NCBI GenBank assembly: GCA_035296565.1
Contig: DATHAQ010000066.1
Span: forward strand, 1-33,587
Reading direction: 5' to 3'
DNA length: 33,587 nt
Source of the DNA: JACCZR01 sp035296565
GTDB taxonomy: Bacteria; Actinomycetota; Thermoleophilia; Solirubrobacterales; Thermoleophilaceae
The position numbers and the translations under genes were made by a program. The notes under the pieces were generated by a model. The model saw nothing but the letters and a program-made list of their open reading frames with translations, searched no databases and was not told the DNA's origin. Each line of letters opens with the position of its first letter. The first letter of the stretch is position 1. Below, one piece after another: positions 1 to 5,955 of this stretch.

Positions 1-81
1 GCCCTCAAGCCATGCGTCGATATCCCGTCGATTGAAGACCTCGTAGCCCCGCCGCAGGGCCTCGACGCTCTCCTGCGACAT
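1..81 (-). CDS. SnoaL/NTF2-like protein, N-terminal part only (cut by window edge)
   Basis: The minus strand from the ATG at 81 reads MSQESVEALRRGYEVFNRRD and continues to the window edge, so only 27 codons are visible. The opening is nearly the same as that of the two genes upstream of it (MSQENVEVVRR), which makes it a third tandem paralogue of the SnoaL-like NTF2 superfamily. Its start lies 3 bases after the stop of the preceding gene, and the Shine-Dalgarno-like GGAG is formed by the last Ser-Glu codons of that gene, suggesting translational coupling. NTF2-fold proteins bind or convert small hydrophobic ligands; no specific substrate can be named. Confidence 0.8.
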   Translation of the reverse strand, partial: MSQESVEALRRGYEVFNRRDIDAWLEG

Positions 82-84
82 CGC

Positions 85-483
85 CTACTCCGACAGGCCC
101 GCGGCTTCGAGGGCTTCGTCTGGCTCATTGAACCACTGGAAGCGCACTGCCTTCCCGTCGCGGATGGTCCAGACGGAGCCATGACGGCGCTCGATCTCGA
201 CGCCGCTTGCGCTCCCCCGGCCCCGCATCGTCGCTATCACGACGACGCGGTCGTCCGCATCGATGAACCGCTCGGTGTCCATTCGGAGCTCGCTGATAGT
301 GGCGTCGAGCCCCTCGGTGATGGACGCAAAGGCGTCGATGCCCGCTCGAGTTCCCGTTTCGGGGGCATCGTGCGGATTGACCCACTCGATATCGGGGTGC
401 AGCAGGTTCGACTCCGCTGGGGAGGATCCGGGCACCCAACCCCGGTAGATGCGCCGCACGACCTCCACATTCTCCTGCGACAT
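85..483 (-). CDS. SnoaL-like (NTF2 superfamily) protein
   Basis: A 132-residue protein of the usual length for a single NTF2-like cone domain. It opens MSQENVEVVRRIYRGW, has the mid-protein HPDIEW strand and ends with the pattern SVWTIRDGKAVRFQWF followed by EALEAAGLSE, all typical of the SnoaL-like families that are expanded in Thermoleophilia. These are cytosolic proteins without signal peptides; members include polyketide cyclases and limonene-epoxide-hydrolase-like enzymes, but many have no known reaction. It is the middle gene of three tandem paralogues separated by only 3 bases; GGAG inside the last codons of the upstream copy probably serves as its ribosome binding site. The function beyond the fold is unknown. 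Confidence 0.88.
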   Translation of the reverse strand: MSQENVEVVRRIYRGWVPGSSPAESNLLHPDIEWVNPHDAPETGTRAGIDAFASITEGLDATISELRMDTERFIDADDRVVVIATMRGRGSASGVEIERRHGSVWTIRDGKAVRFQWFNEPDEALEAAGLSE

Positions 484-486
484 CGA

Positions 487-888
487 CTACTCCGACAGCC
501 CGGCGGCTTGGAGGGCCTGCTTCCGGTTGCGGTAGTCACCCTTCATCCGCAGCACCCTCCCGTCGCGCAGCGTCCAGACTTGGAAGAACCGCATCCCAGT
601 GGCGACCCCGCTGCGGCCTCCTGTGCCGGACAGCCGGACAGCCGCCACGACGGTTTCGCCCGCATCGATGACCTCCTCTGTTTCGACCTTGAACGTATCC
701 CACATCCCATGGACTGCCTTGACGAGGCGCATGAGGCCCTCGTGGCCGTGATAGACGCCTGGGTTGAAAACGTTCTGCGAAAAATCGATGACGACCTCGG
801 GATCGAAAAGCTCCGACGCCTGCACGAAATCCAGTTCGCCCCAGAAGCGGTTGCAGCGGCGCACTACCTCTACGTTCTCCTGCGACAT
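487..888 (-). CDS. SnoaL-like (NTF2 superfamily) protein
   Basis: A 133-residue single-domain NTF2-like protein, first of the tandem trio in transcription order. It opens MSQENVEVVRRCNRFW, has HGHEGLMRLVKAVHGMWDTF as its central helix region, then VWTLRDGRVLRMKGDYRNR and the same EALQ/EAAGLSE-type tail as its neighbour. A GGAGG lies about 15 bases before the ATG. It is clearly related to the 85-483 gene, yet the middle parts have diverged a lot, so the duplication is old while the junction sequences (tail, stop, 3-base gap, start) stayed almost identical. Ligand and reaction are unknown. Confidence 0.88.
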   Translation of the reverse strand: MSQENVEVVRRCNRFWGELDFVQASELFDPEVVIDFSQNVFNPGVYHGHEGLMRLVKAVHGMWDTFKVETEEVIDAGETVVAAVRLSGTGGRSGVATGMRFFQVWTLRDGRVLRMKGDYRNRKQALQAAGLSE

Positions 889-945
889 CGCCCGCCCAGT
901 ATCCCTCCAAGGAGCGGGCGTCTGGGCCTGGGGAGAGTCTTGTCC

Positions 946-1264
946 ATGAAGCCCGAGGCACTCGACTACCCAGAGGCACTAGCCAAGCTGCTCGAGATGC
1001 TGGACCGGCGCGTCGAAGTAACCCTGCGCGGAGTTGGCCGGAAGCCTCCCCTCTTCGTCGACTTCGAGGGAACGCTCCAGGAGGGGCCAAAGATCGAGGC
1101 CGGCGAGATCGGTGGCTTCGACCCCGACGCCCTACAGCTCAGCGTTGGCGACGTGAGGCTCGCTGCGCCCCGAAGAGCTGGTCGATGCGATCTGGACCCC
1201 CACGCCGAGAGGCGGGTGGCTGAAGCTCGTGATGGGCAGCGTGGAGATCGACTTCCACTACTGA
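946..1264 (+). pseudogene. Small hypothetical protein, frameshifted
   Basis: From ATG 946 the first frame codes for MKPEALDYPEALAKLLEML and then a beta-rich stretch with PPLFVDFEGTLQEGP up to SVGDVR near 1158. Sense then moves to the next frame, which reads LRPEELVDAIWTPTPRGGW and ends GSVEIDFHY with TGA at 1262-1264. The second frame has a stop at 1154, so the switch falls between about 1155 and 1162. It corresponds to one extra base, or a two-base loss. Joined, it would be a protein of about 105 residues with no signal peptide. I do not recognise the family. The shift may be a real mutation, a sequencing or assembly error, or less likely programmed; no slippery site is obvious. The 3' end overlaps the convergent gene by 7 bases. 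Confidence 0.55.
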
Positions 1265-1566
1265 GAGCCGGCGAACCCGCGCAGGGTGCGAAGGGCCTCC
1301 ACGTCCGGCAGCCGCTGGAGTGCGCGGGTGGCCTGCTCGAGTTCGCGCAGAGTGATTCCCGGCCGCTCGAGCAGGAGACGGGCCAGCCAGCGAAGCGCCA
1401 CCCGCTCGTAGACCTCGGGTTTCGCACGGCGAAGGAGTTCGCAGACCTCAAGCGCGTCGCGCAGCGGAACCACGGGGAGTTCGGCCGCTGCCGCTCTTAC
1501 CTGCATCAGGTTGCCGGAGGCCAGAGCCCGCTTGAACCGCGCGTAGGGCGAGCTCTGGCTGGTCAC
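1258..1566 (-). CDS. Small helical hypothetical protein
   Basis: The GTG start at 1566 gives a 102-residue protein opening VTSQSSPYARFKRALASGNL, followed by an amphipathic helical repeat-like stretch (RDALEVCELLRRAKPEVYER, WLARLLLERPGITLRELEQA). An open frame continues upstream to 1971, but that part is low-quality and antisense to another gene, so I place the start at the SQSSPYARF motif, which I recall as the beginning of similar small hypothetical proteins in related bacteria. There is no signal peptide or membrane segment; it is probably cytosolic and all-alpha. No function can be assigned. It is divergent from the 1573 gene, and an SOS-box-like palindrome overlaps its start codon. Confidence 0.7.
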   Translation of the reverse strand: MTSQSSPYARFKRALASGNLMQVRAAAAELPVVPLRDALEVCELLRRAKPEVYERVALRWLARLLLERPGITLRELEQATRALQRLPDVEALRTLRGFAGSQ

Positions 1567-1579
1567 GAACGTATGTTCG
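1566..1579. promoter_or_regulatory. SOS-box-like palindrome between divergent genes
   Basis: The sequence CGAACGTATGTTCG is a perfect inverted repeat CGAAC-N4-GTTCG, the form bound by LexA in Bacillus and actinobacteria (CGAAC-N4-GTTCG core). It sits exactly where two divergent genes of unknown function begin, overlapping both start codons, which would fit repression of short-leader or leaderless transcripts. Binding by LexA is an inference. Confidence 0.45.
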
Positions 1580-2424
1580 ACGTCCCCGTGAGCATCCGGC
1601 CGAGGCCGCAAACTCGAGCGATCCCCGACACCACCGCCATAGCAATCGTGAGTGTTGTGACCGCGGGGGTGGCGAGACCAGCGATCACGGGCTACGTGCA
1701 GGGGAAGCTCCAGGAGCGTCGGCACCAGCAGGACAGGGAGCTCGCGGACGTGGGCGAGCTCCGCAGAGCGTTCAGCGAGGCCGTAGCGCATCTGGACGCA
1801 ACCGAGCTGGCAATGGGCCAGCTCCGCCGCAAGTTCATCGAGAAGGGAGCTACCGACTGGGAGGCGTTCCTGCCGACGATGAACGCCTTCAGCGAAGCCA
1901 ACCAGGGCCTGAACAACGACAGGGGGCGCCTCACCATCCTGCTCGGGGCCGACCATCCGGCCGCCGAGCACCTGCTTGCCGCAATCGAAGCCTCCGTCGG
2001 CGTGGCGAATCTCATCGAGCGCTCACATGCGCTCGGCCGGATCGACACGACTCAGGAGGGCGACCCCGTCTCGTCACCCTTCGCACGTATGTCCATCTGC
2101 TCGATGATGGACTGGGGGATGCGGATTTCCTCGACGGCGTCGTCATCGCGACGCCTCTCAGGTCAGGGGCGTCGTTGCCAGGCGGGGTCCAATAGGTCCG
2201 GCCGCAGGCTGGTATTGGGCGGACCCGACTCTCTTCCGAGTGCTTTGAAGACGAACCGACGCTGGCGACCGCGTGGGCTGACGGTGGCGAGGCGCGTCAG
2301 CGCGCCGCTTCCTCGCTGGGTCGCGACGAACAGAATGCGACGGCCGTCCGGCGAGAAGACCGGGTCTTGGGCGCGCCTAGTCACCAACCGGCGCGTTGCT
2401 CCCCTCTTCAGGCTCTTCCGGTAA
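1573..2424 (+). CDS. Membrane-anchored coiled-coil hypothetical protein with a chimeric 3' end
   Basis: From ATG 1573 (GTG 1588 is an alternative) the frame codes for one N-terminal hydrophobic segment (AIAIVSVVTAGVARPAI, residues about 16-33). A charged helical domain follows (KLQERRHQQDRELADVGEL, ELAMGQLRRKFIEKG, IEASVGVANLIERSHALG), consistent with a cytoplasmic coiled coil anchored by one helix. Convincing coding character ends near 2070. From there the frame runs out of phase through an integrase remnant and then antisense to the TolB-like gene until TAA at 2424. I therefore believe that the last ~117 codons are not native and that the original 3' end was lost at a recombination junction. 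The family was not recognised. Confidence 0.5.
   Translation: MFDVPVSIRPRPQTRAIPDTTAIAIVSVVTAGVARPAITGYVQGKLQERRHQQDRELADVGELRRAFSEAVAHLDATELAMGQLRRKFIEKGATDWEAFLPTMNAFSEANQGLNNDRGRLTILLGADHPAAEHLLAAIEASVGVANLIERSHALGRIDTTQEGDPVSSPFARMSICSMMDWGMRISSTASSSRRLSGQGRRCQAGSNRSGRRLVLGGPDSLPSALKTNRRWRPRGLTVARRVSAPLPRWVATNRMRRPSGEKTGSWARLVTNRRVAPLFRLFR
2073..2195 (+). pseudogene. Tyrosine recombinase (phage-type integrase) C-terminal remnant
   Basis: One frame reads VTLRTYVHLLDDGLGDADFL and then DGVV, ending at TAG 2193-2195. The TLRTYVH segment is the region that carries the nucleophilic tyrosine in XerC/D and phage integrases, and the LLDDGLGDADFLD tail is typical of actinobacterial integrases. Only about 40 codons remain: the Arg and His catalytic motifs and the DNA-binding domains are absent upstream, where another gene occupies a different frame. 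It is a decayed piece, not a functional enzyme. It lies about 1.2 kb from a tRNA 3' remnant, supporting a former integrated element. Confidence 0.7.
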
Positions 2425-3134
2425 ATCCGCGCATTGGTGATCCTGTCCGAGGGTGTCTCCACGGCGCGGGTGGCGTCGTAGACGATCGTCCTCCCGGATG
2501 GTGAGAAGTCGGGGTTGCCACCGCGCGCGAAGCGGCGGCGGCGACTACCGTCGGGCCGCACCAGACGGACGTAGCCGTCTGCGGCGTACGCCACCAGCCC
2601 ACGGCTCGAGTAGGCGGGGGTACGGCCGCCCCGCCCGGTCAGACGGCGCAGGCCACTGCCGTCCGAGTTGACGAGATAGATGTTGCGCTTACCCCCTCGC
2701 TCGCCCGTGAAGAGCAGCCTTGGGCCTCTCGTCCAGGTTGGGTCGTCATCGAATTCGGTGAACCGGGGCAGTAGCACCTGGCCGCTGCCGTCCGCGTTCG
2801 CGATCGCAAGGCGGCCACGGGCCGAGAAGGCCATCTTGCGACCGCGGCGCGAGAAGTCCGGTCCGGACGGGCAGAGCTCGTTGGCCTTGGGAACGAACCC
2901 GAGCGCGCTGAATGCGCAGCTCTGGACCGAGCGGCGAATCAGGCGGCCTCTGCTCGACAGCAGCCGCAGGAAGATGCCTCCCTCGCCGGCCCCGTCCTGG
3001 TAGCGCTCGACGACAGCGATGTTGCCCTTACCGCCCGGATATGCGGCTTGGGCGCCCGGTGCGAACACCGCGAGCAGAGCGGTCGCTGCGAGGAGCGCAG
3101 GCCAACCGCGGCGCAGAACAGACCGATTAGTCAC
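2163..3134 (-). CDS. Exported TolB-like/WD40-like beta-propeller protein
   Basis: A 323-residue protein starting at GTG 3134. Residues 1-30 form a signal peptide (basic RRG, hydrophobic LLAATALLAVFAPG, cleavage after AQA), so it acts outside the membrane. The rest holds repeated propeller blades of the PD40/TolB type: FSRRGRKMAFSARGRLAIAN, NIYLVNSDGSGLRRLTGRGG, DFSPSGRTIVYD and VFSPDGRRILFVA, each with the FSPDG-type turn. Such proteins are often binding or scaffold modules; no enzymatic residues are seen. It is very rich in Arg. Its 3' end overlaps the integrase remnant on the other strand by about 30 bases. Upstream lies a region of tandem repeats and a tRNA remnant. Confidence 0.85.
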   Translation of the reverse strand: MTNRSVLRRGWPALLAATALLAVFAPGAQAAYPGGKGNIAVVERYQDGAGEGGIFLRLLSSRGRLIRRSVQSCAFSALGFVPKANELCPSGPDFSRRGRKMAFSARGRLAIANADGSGQVLLPRFTEFDDDPTWTRGPRLLFTGERGGKRNIYLVNSDGSGLRRLTGRGGRTPAYSSRGLVAYAADGYVRLVRPDGSRRRRFARGGNPDFSPSGRTIVYDATRAVETPSDRITNARIYRKSLKRGATRRLVTRRAQDPVFSPDGRRILFVATQRGSGALTRLATVSPRGRQRRFVFKALGRESGPPNTSLRPDLLDPAWQRRP

Positions 3135-3234
3135 GCGGGCGGGACATACCCCCTCGATGTTCGTACAAACCCTCGACGGAGCGAGGCTGACTAGTTCGAT
3201 ACGTCGGTCACGGCGAATCCGCCCGAGATCAACA

Positions 3235-3256
3235 ACCGGGTCAACACCGGGTCAAC
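3235..3256. repeat. Two perfect tandem copies of an 11-mer
   Basis: ACCGGGTCAAC occurs twice without a gap (3235-3245 and 3246-3256). Just right of it, CGCAAAC recurs (3265-3271 and 3275-3281), with the similar GCGGCAAACAGCGCAAG at 3337-3353. The cluster sits directly before a tRNA 3' remnant. Short repeated arms beside an att core are typical of integrase arm-binding sites; that role is an inference. Confidence 0.6.
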
Positions 3257-3361
3257 AGCAAGGGCGCAAACAGACGCAAACCGCAGACGGCCTTATGGGG
3301 CGCGAAACCGCTTATTAGCGGGGGGAATGCGGAACAGCGGCAAACAGCGCAAGGTCTCGAC

Positions 3362-3408
3362 GCGGACTCATAATCCGTCGCGCGGAGGTTCGAATCCTCC
3401 CCGGCCCA
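3362..3408 (+). pseudogene. 3' half of a tRNA(CAU) gene (probable att-site remnant)
   Basis: The anticodon arm folds with stem 3362-3366/3374-3378 and loop CTCATAA, giving anticodon CAT (elongator Met or Ile2; the loop is not of the initiator type). Then come a 5-base variable loop, a perfect T arm (GGAGG-TTCGAAT-CCTCC, 3384-3400), the acceptor strand CCGGCCC and A at 3408, with no encoded CCA. No GGGCCGG 5' acceptor strand or D arm exists in the preceding 100 bases, so this is only the 3' half. Elements integrating into tRNA genes leave exactly such a piece at the distal end. Confidence 0.75.
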
Positions 3409-3413
3409 CTCGC

Positions 3414-3437
3414 GAAGCCCGTGCTGAAACGGGCTTC
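3414..3437 (+). terminator. Hairpin after the tRNA remnant
   Basis: A perfect 9-bp stem (GAAGCCCGT / ACGGGCTTC) with a 6-base loop lies 5 bases after the tRNA 3' end. There is no U-tract. It is placed like the native terminator of a tRNA gene, which suggests that the right flank of the remnant is the original chromosome. The next 146 bases to 3583 hold nothing I can support. Confidence 0.6.
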
Positions 3438-3583
3438 CGCGCCTTGTGGGATGGCCTCTGAGGAAGCTGCTAAGCCAGCACGCAACGCTCACCGCGCCGC
3501 GAGAAAGAGGCGGGCCTGTTCGAAGGTGCCGTTCGGACCCCTCGGCACAGTCGCGCAGACAGCGCATTACGCCGCTCCCGGTC

Positions 3584-3778
3584 CTATCGAAACGGTACCC
3601 GCGAGCACTCCTTGACCTTCGAAGGCACGGGCTGCTTAGAGAGCACGAACATGATCGAGATTCGATCTTGACTCGCAACACACCCCTGGAAGCGAATCTC
3701 GTTCGCGGTCCCCATGATCGCGATGAAGATCAGGAGCAGCGACACCACAGTGGCTACTCCGGTGCGTGCTCCCCACAT
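3584..3778 (-). CDS. Small single-pass membrane or exported protein
   Basis: From ATG 3778 the frame gives 64 residues: a short N-terminus MWGARTG, a hydrophobic segment VATVVSLLLIFIAIMG (residues 8-23), then NEIRFQGCVASQDR and a tail ending KECSRVPFR. The hydrophobic helix and two Cys (33 and 58) in the outer part suggest an anchored extracytoplasmic domain with a disulfide. I recall small proteins with a similar CSR-x-PF ending from related actinobacteria, but no function. The open frame extends upstream to 4399, where it is antisense to the deacetylase and poorly coding, so I reject the longer form. Base composition is less GC-rich than the neighbours. Confidence 0.5.
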   Translation of the reverse strand: MWGARTGVATVVSLLLIFIAIMGTANEIRFQGCVASQDRISIMFVLSKQPVPSKVKECSRVPFR

Positions 3779-3793
3779 CCCCGTCCCCACTTT

Positions 3794-3837
3794 CCGAAAT
3801 TTGATCCTCGGGCTGTTCGTGGGGCAACCGAAATTTG
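3794..3837. repeat. Direct repeat pair of CCGAAATTTG
   Basis: The 10-mer CCGAAATTTG occurs at 3794-3803 and 3828-3837, a 34-base (about three helical turns) period, directly upstream of the small minus-strand gene starting at 3778. In a GC-rich background this AT-rich pair stands out and could be an operator or promoter element. Confidence 0.5.
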
Positions 3838-4005
3838 CCGTTGCCCTGGACCTGGGTTCTCTGGCGGGAGTTCGAACCCTCCTGGCCCCTTGTGGCGGCC
3901 GACCCCCAACGGGGTGAAGGCTCCGTTCGAGGAAGGTCGACCAAGCCCGGGAAGGAAAAGTCGTGACGGAGCCGACCCCGGTCGAGCGGGCCTGGACCTG
4001 ATCCC

Positions 4006-5172
4006 TCATCGCGGTCGCCAGTGAGGCCGGCCGCCCAGGAGCTCGGTCGTGGTGACGAAGCGGTAGCCCCGATGGCGGAGCCGTCGGAGGATCGAGGGAA
4101 GCGCCGCGACCGTTTGGGCGCGGCTGCCGCCACCATCGTGCATGACCACGATCGACCCAGGCCGGACGTGGTTGACCACCCGTCTGACAATTGTCCCAGC
4201 GCCGGGCGTGCTCCAGTCCTTGGGGTCCACGTCCCAGGCGATCGTCCTCATGCCGGCCCTTCGCGCGTTGGCAACGAGGCGAGCGTTCACCGGCCCGGCG
4301 GGCGGCCGAAAGAGACACGGTCGAAATCCCGTCGCGCGGCGTATCCGGACGCTCGTGCTGTGGATCTGGGAGTAGGAGGGGAGTGTGGGGTGGCTCCATG
4401 AGTGATCGGCGATCTCGTTGCCCTGGCGGAGCATCCGCCGCAGCAGAGCCTCCCTCTGCGCGACCTGGGAACCCAGGACGTAGAACGTCGCGCGGGCGTT
4501 AGCGCGCGCCAATATGCGCATCACCTTTGCCGTGTACGCACTCGGTCCGTCGTCGAAGGTCAGCGAGACCGCGCGTCGATGCCGGCTGCCGTGCCGTCTG
4601 AACCAAGAGCCTCGGCCCGAGCATCCGGTGAGGCGAGGTGTGCGCAGGCGGAGGCTCCCTCCAGCGGGAGGGGGAACGAGCTCTTGACACTCCGACCTCG
4701 GACACTCCGAGCCGGGCCACCAAGCCGTCACCCACCAACGTAGCTCGCCCGCCCGCAAACCCGCGGCCGACAGCGGTACGCGAGCTGCCAAGCGGCGCCG
4801 GGATTGACTGACCGAGCCGACCCTTCCCGGCGCGATTACCGGACCCTGCGCCGTACGGCGCACCCCCCGAAGCACCGCCCTCCCTCCGCGCCCGGGCCGC
4901 AGACAGAGCGAAGCGCGGCGTGGCCCCTCGGACAAGGACAGACAAAGCCCCCGGGCCCAGCCTCCGCCGAGCTGCGCTGTGCGCAGCGGTGCGTCCGTTC
5001 GGATCCGCAGCAGGAGCTGGTCGCCGGACTGGCGGAGGGTGGCACCGACGATCCGCAGCCCTTCGCTCGGCGCCGGTTCCTGCGCCGTAGAGTCAGTCGG
5101 GTGTGGCCCGGCCGCAGCGACGATAGCCAGCAGTGCCACGAGGAGCACTGCGCGGGGCCCAAGGCGGCTCAC
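4006..5172 (-). CDS. Exported polysaccharide deacetylase (CE4, NodB homology)
   Basis: A 388-residue protein from GTG 5172. A hydrophobic signal segment at residues 8-22 directs export; residues 35-190 form an unassigned beta-rich N-terminal domain with several Cys; residues 200-380 are the NodB catalytic domain. All CE4 motifs are visible: TFDDGP (D207 and D208, base and metal), HSWSHP (H257 and H261, metal ligands), RPPAG (289-293), DVDPKDW (314-320) and the catalytic-acid motif HDGGG (H345). It should hydrolyse N- or O-acetyl groups from peptidoglycan or an exopolysaccharide in the envelope. It stands alone on the minus strand, with TAATGT 6 bases before the GTG and no Shine-Dalgarno sequence, so a leaderless mRNA is likely. 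Confidence 0.93.
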   Translation of the reverse strand: MSRLGPRAVLLVALLAIVAAAGPHPTDSTAQEPAPSEGLRIVGATLRQSGDQLLLRIRTDAPLRTAQLGGGWARGLCLSLSEGPRRASLCLRPGRGGRAVLRGVRRTAQGPVIAPGRVGSVSQSRRRLAARVPLSAAGLRAGELRWWVTAWWPGSECPRSECQELVPPPAGGSLRLRTPRLTGCSGRGSWFRRHGSRHRRAVSLTFDDGPSAYTAKVMRILARANARATFYVLGSQVAQREALLRRMLRQGNEIADHSWSHPTLPSYSQIHSTSVRIRRATGFRPCLFRPPAGPVNARLVANARRAGMRTIAWDVDPKDWSTPGAGTIVRRVVNHVRPGSIVVMHDGGGSRAQTVAALPSILRRLRHRGYRFVTTTELLGGRPHWRPR

Positions 5173-5178
5173 CAGGCC

Positions 5179-5184
5179 ACATTA
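5179..5184 (-). promoter_or_regulatory. Probable -10 box of a leaderless promoter (deacetylase)
   Basis: TAATGT on the minus strand ends 6 bases before the GTG start at 5172. This matches the TANNNT -10 pattern of leaderless genes seen repeatedly in this window. No clear -35 box is visible. Confidence 0.5.
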
Positions 5185-5262
5185 AGGGCAGTTGGCGGTG
5201 AGCGGGGAGCTCGCGTGTGCGTTGGTCTGGACAGGGCAAAGGGCTACGTTTTTGCCGGGGCT

Positions 5263-5284
5263 CCGCCGGCTTAGCAGCCGGCGG
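5263..5284. terminator. Hairpin in the gap between two minus-strand genes
   Basis: CCGCCGGCT-TAGC-AGCCGGCGG is a perfect 9-bp stem with a 4-base loop. It lies about 75 bases beyond the 3' end of the DUF2294 gene and could terminate that transcript. There is a short T-run only on the plus side. The rest of 5173-5358 shows nothing coding. Confidence 0.5.
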
Positions 5285-5358
5285 GCTGGTTTTGGGCGTG
5301 CCCGCTCCGTTGCCCGAAATCCGTCGCCGGGAGCCTGGAACCTCCCCGGGCCCGCCGC

Positions 5359-5786
5359 TCAGGGCCCGGTCTCGGGTCCCCCGTCGGTCTCCGGATCCGA
5401 GGATGCGGAGACGTCCTCGCTCGCCTGCTCGAAGGCGGCCATGTCCGTGCGCTCGCCCGAGAGGAAGAACATCTCGACCGCGATGTCGTTCTCGAGATCG
5501 GTCTCGCTCATGAATGAGCGCACGCTGCGACCGGTCGCCTGCTCGATCAGGGCCTTGAACTGGTCGGCCATGATCTGCTGGACGTTCCGGCGGATCTCCT
5601 GGATGCCGTTGGACTGGCCGCGCTCGATGAGCGTCTGCTCCGCGGGGGTGAACGTCTCCTCGAGGAGGACGCGATCATGTCGCCATCCGCGTACACCTTG
5701 GCCTTCGTGGGACCCCGGCCGTAGTACTTGCTGTGGAGCTTGACGAACCCTGTGGCTATCTGTGCGCGAGCGTTTCCCGAGATCAC
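5359..5786 (-). pseudogene. DUF2294-family protein, frameshifted
   Basis: The N-terminal half, from GTG 5786, reads VKLHSKYYGRGPTKAKVYAD then GDMI. The C-terminal half continues in another frame as VLLEETFTPAEQTLIERGQS, then IMADQFKALIEQATGRSVRS and FMSETDLENDIAVEMFFLSG. Together they span the DUF2294 family (YGRGPTKA, DM...VLEE, FTPAE, TGR.V..F and the final hydrophobic strand), of about 140 residues. The switch lies near 5671-5673 and is best explained by loss of one base after ATGATCGC. It could be a true mutation or a sequence error. DUF2294 proteins are small cytosolic proteins of unknown biochemical role. Confidence 0.75.
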
Positions 5787-5955
5787 CTTGTTAAGCGAGG
5801 TCCCTTACGAAAGCGGGAGAACAGGATAGCCGGGGGCGTCAGATTCGCCTGCGGTGGGCAAGTCCGCCTGCGTGCGGCGTCGATCCTTCGTTTCCTTCTT
5901 CGCGCGGGCGGGTAACTCCCCTCTGTACTCGGCCCGCCGGAGGAAAGGATTCCCC

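Noticed and set aside
181..2424. A single plus-strand frame of 747 codons
   Set aside because: It runs antisense through two clear SnoaL-like genes and one helical gene, and fuses them with two unrelated plus-strand genes; only the 946-1158 and 1573-2070 parts look coding.
3241..3681. Minus-strand frame containing GEDSNLRATDYESA
   Set aside because: This peptide is the well-known false translation of the antisense strand of a tRNA 3' half; the region is the tRNA remnant and its hairpin.
3866..3892. A second tRNA-like arm (GGGAGTTCGAACCCTCC)
   Set aside because: The TTCGAA centre looks like a T loop, but the stem does not pair properly on either strand and no anticodon arm is found beside it.
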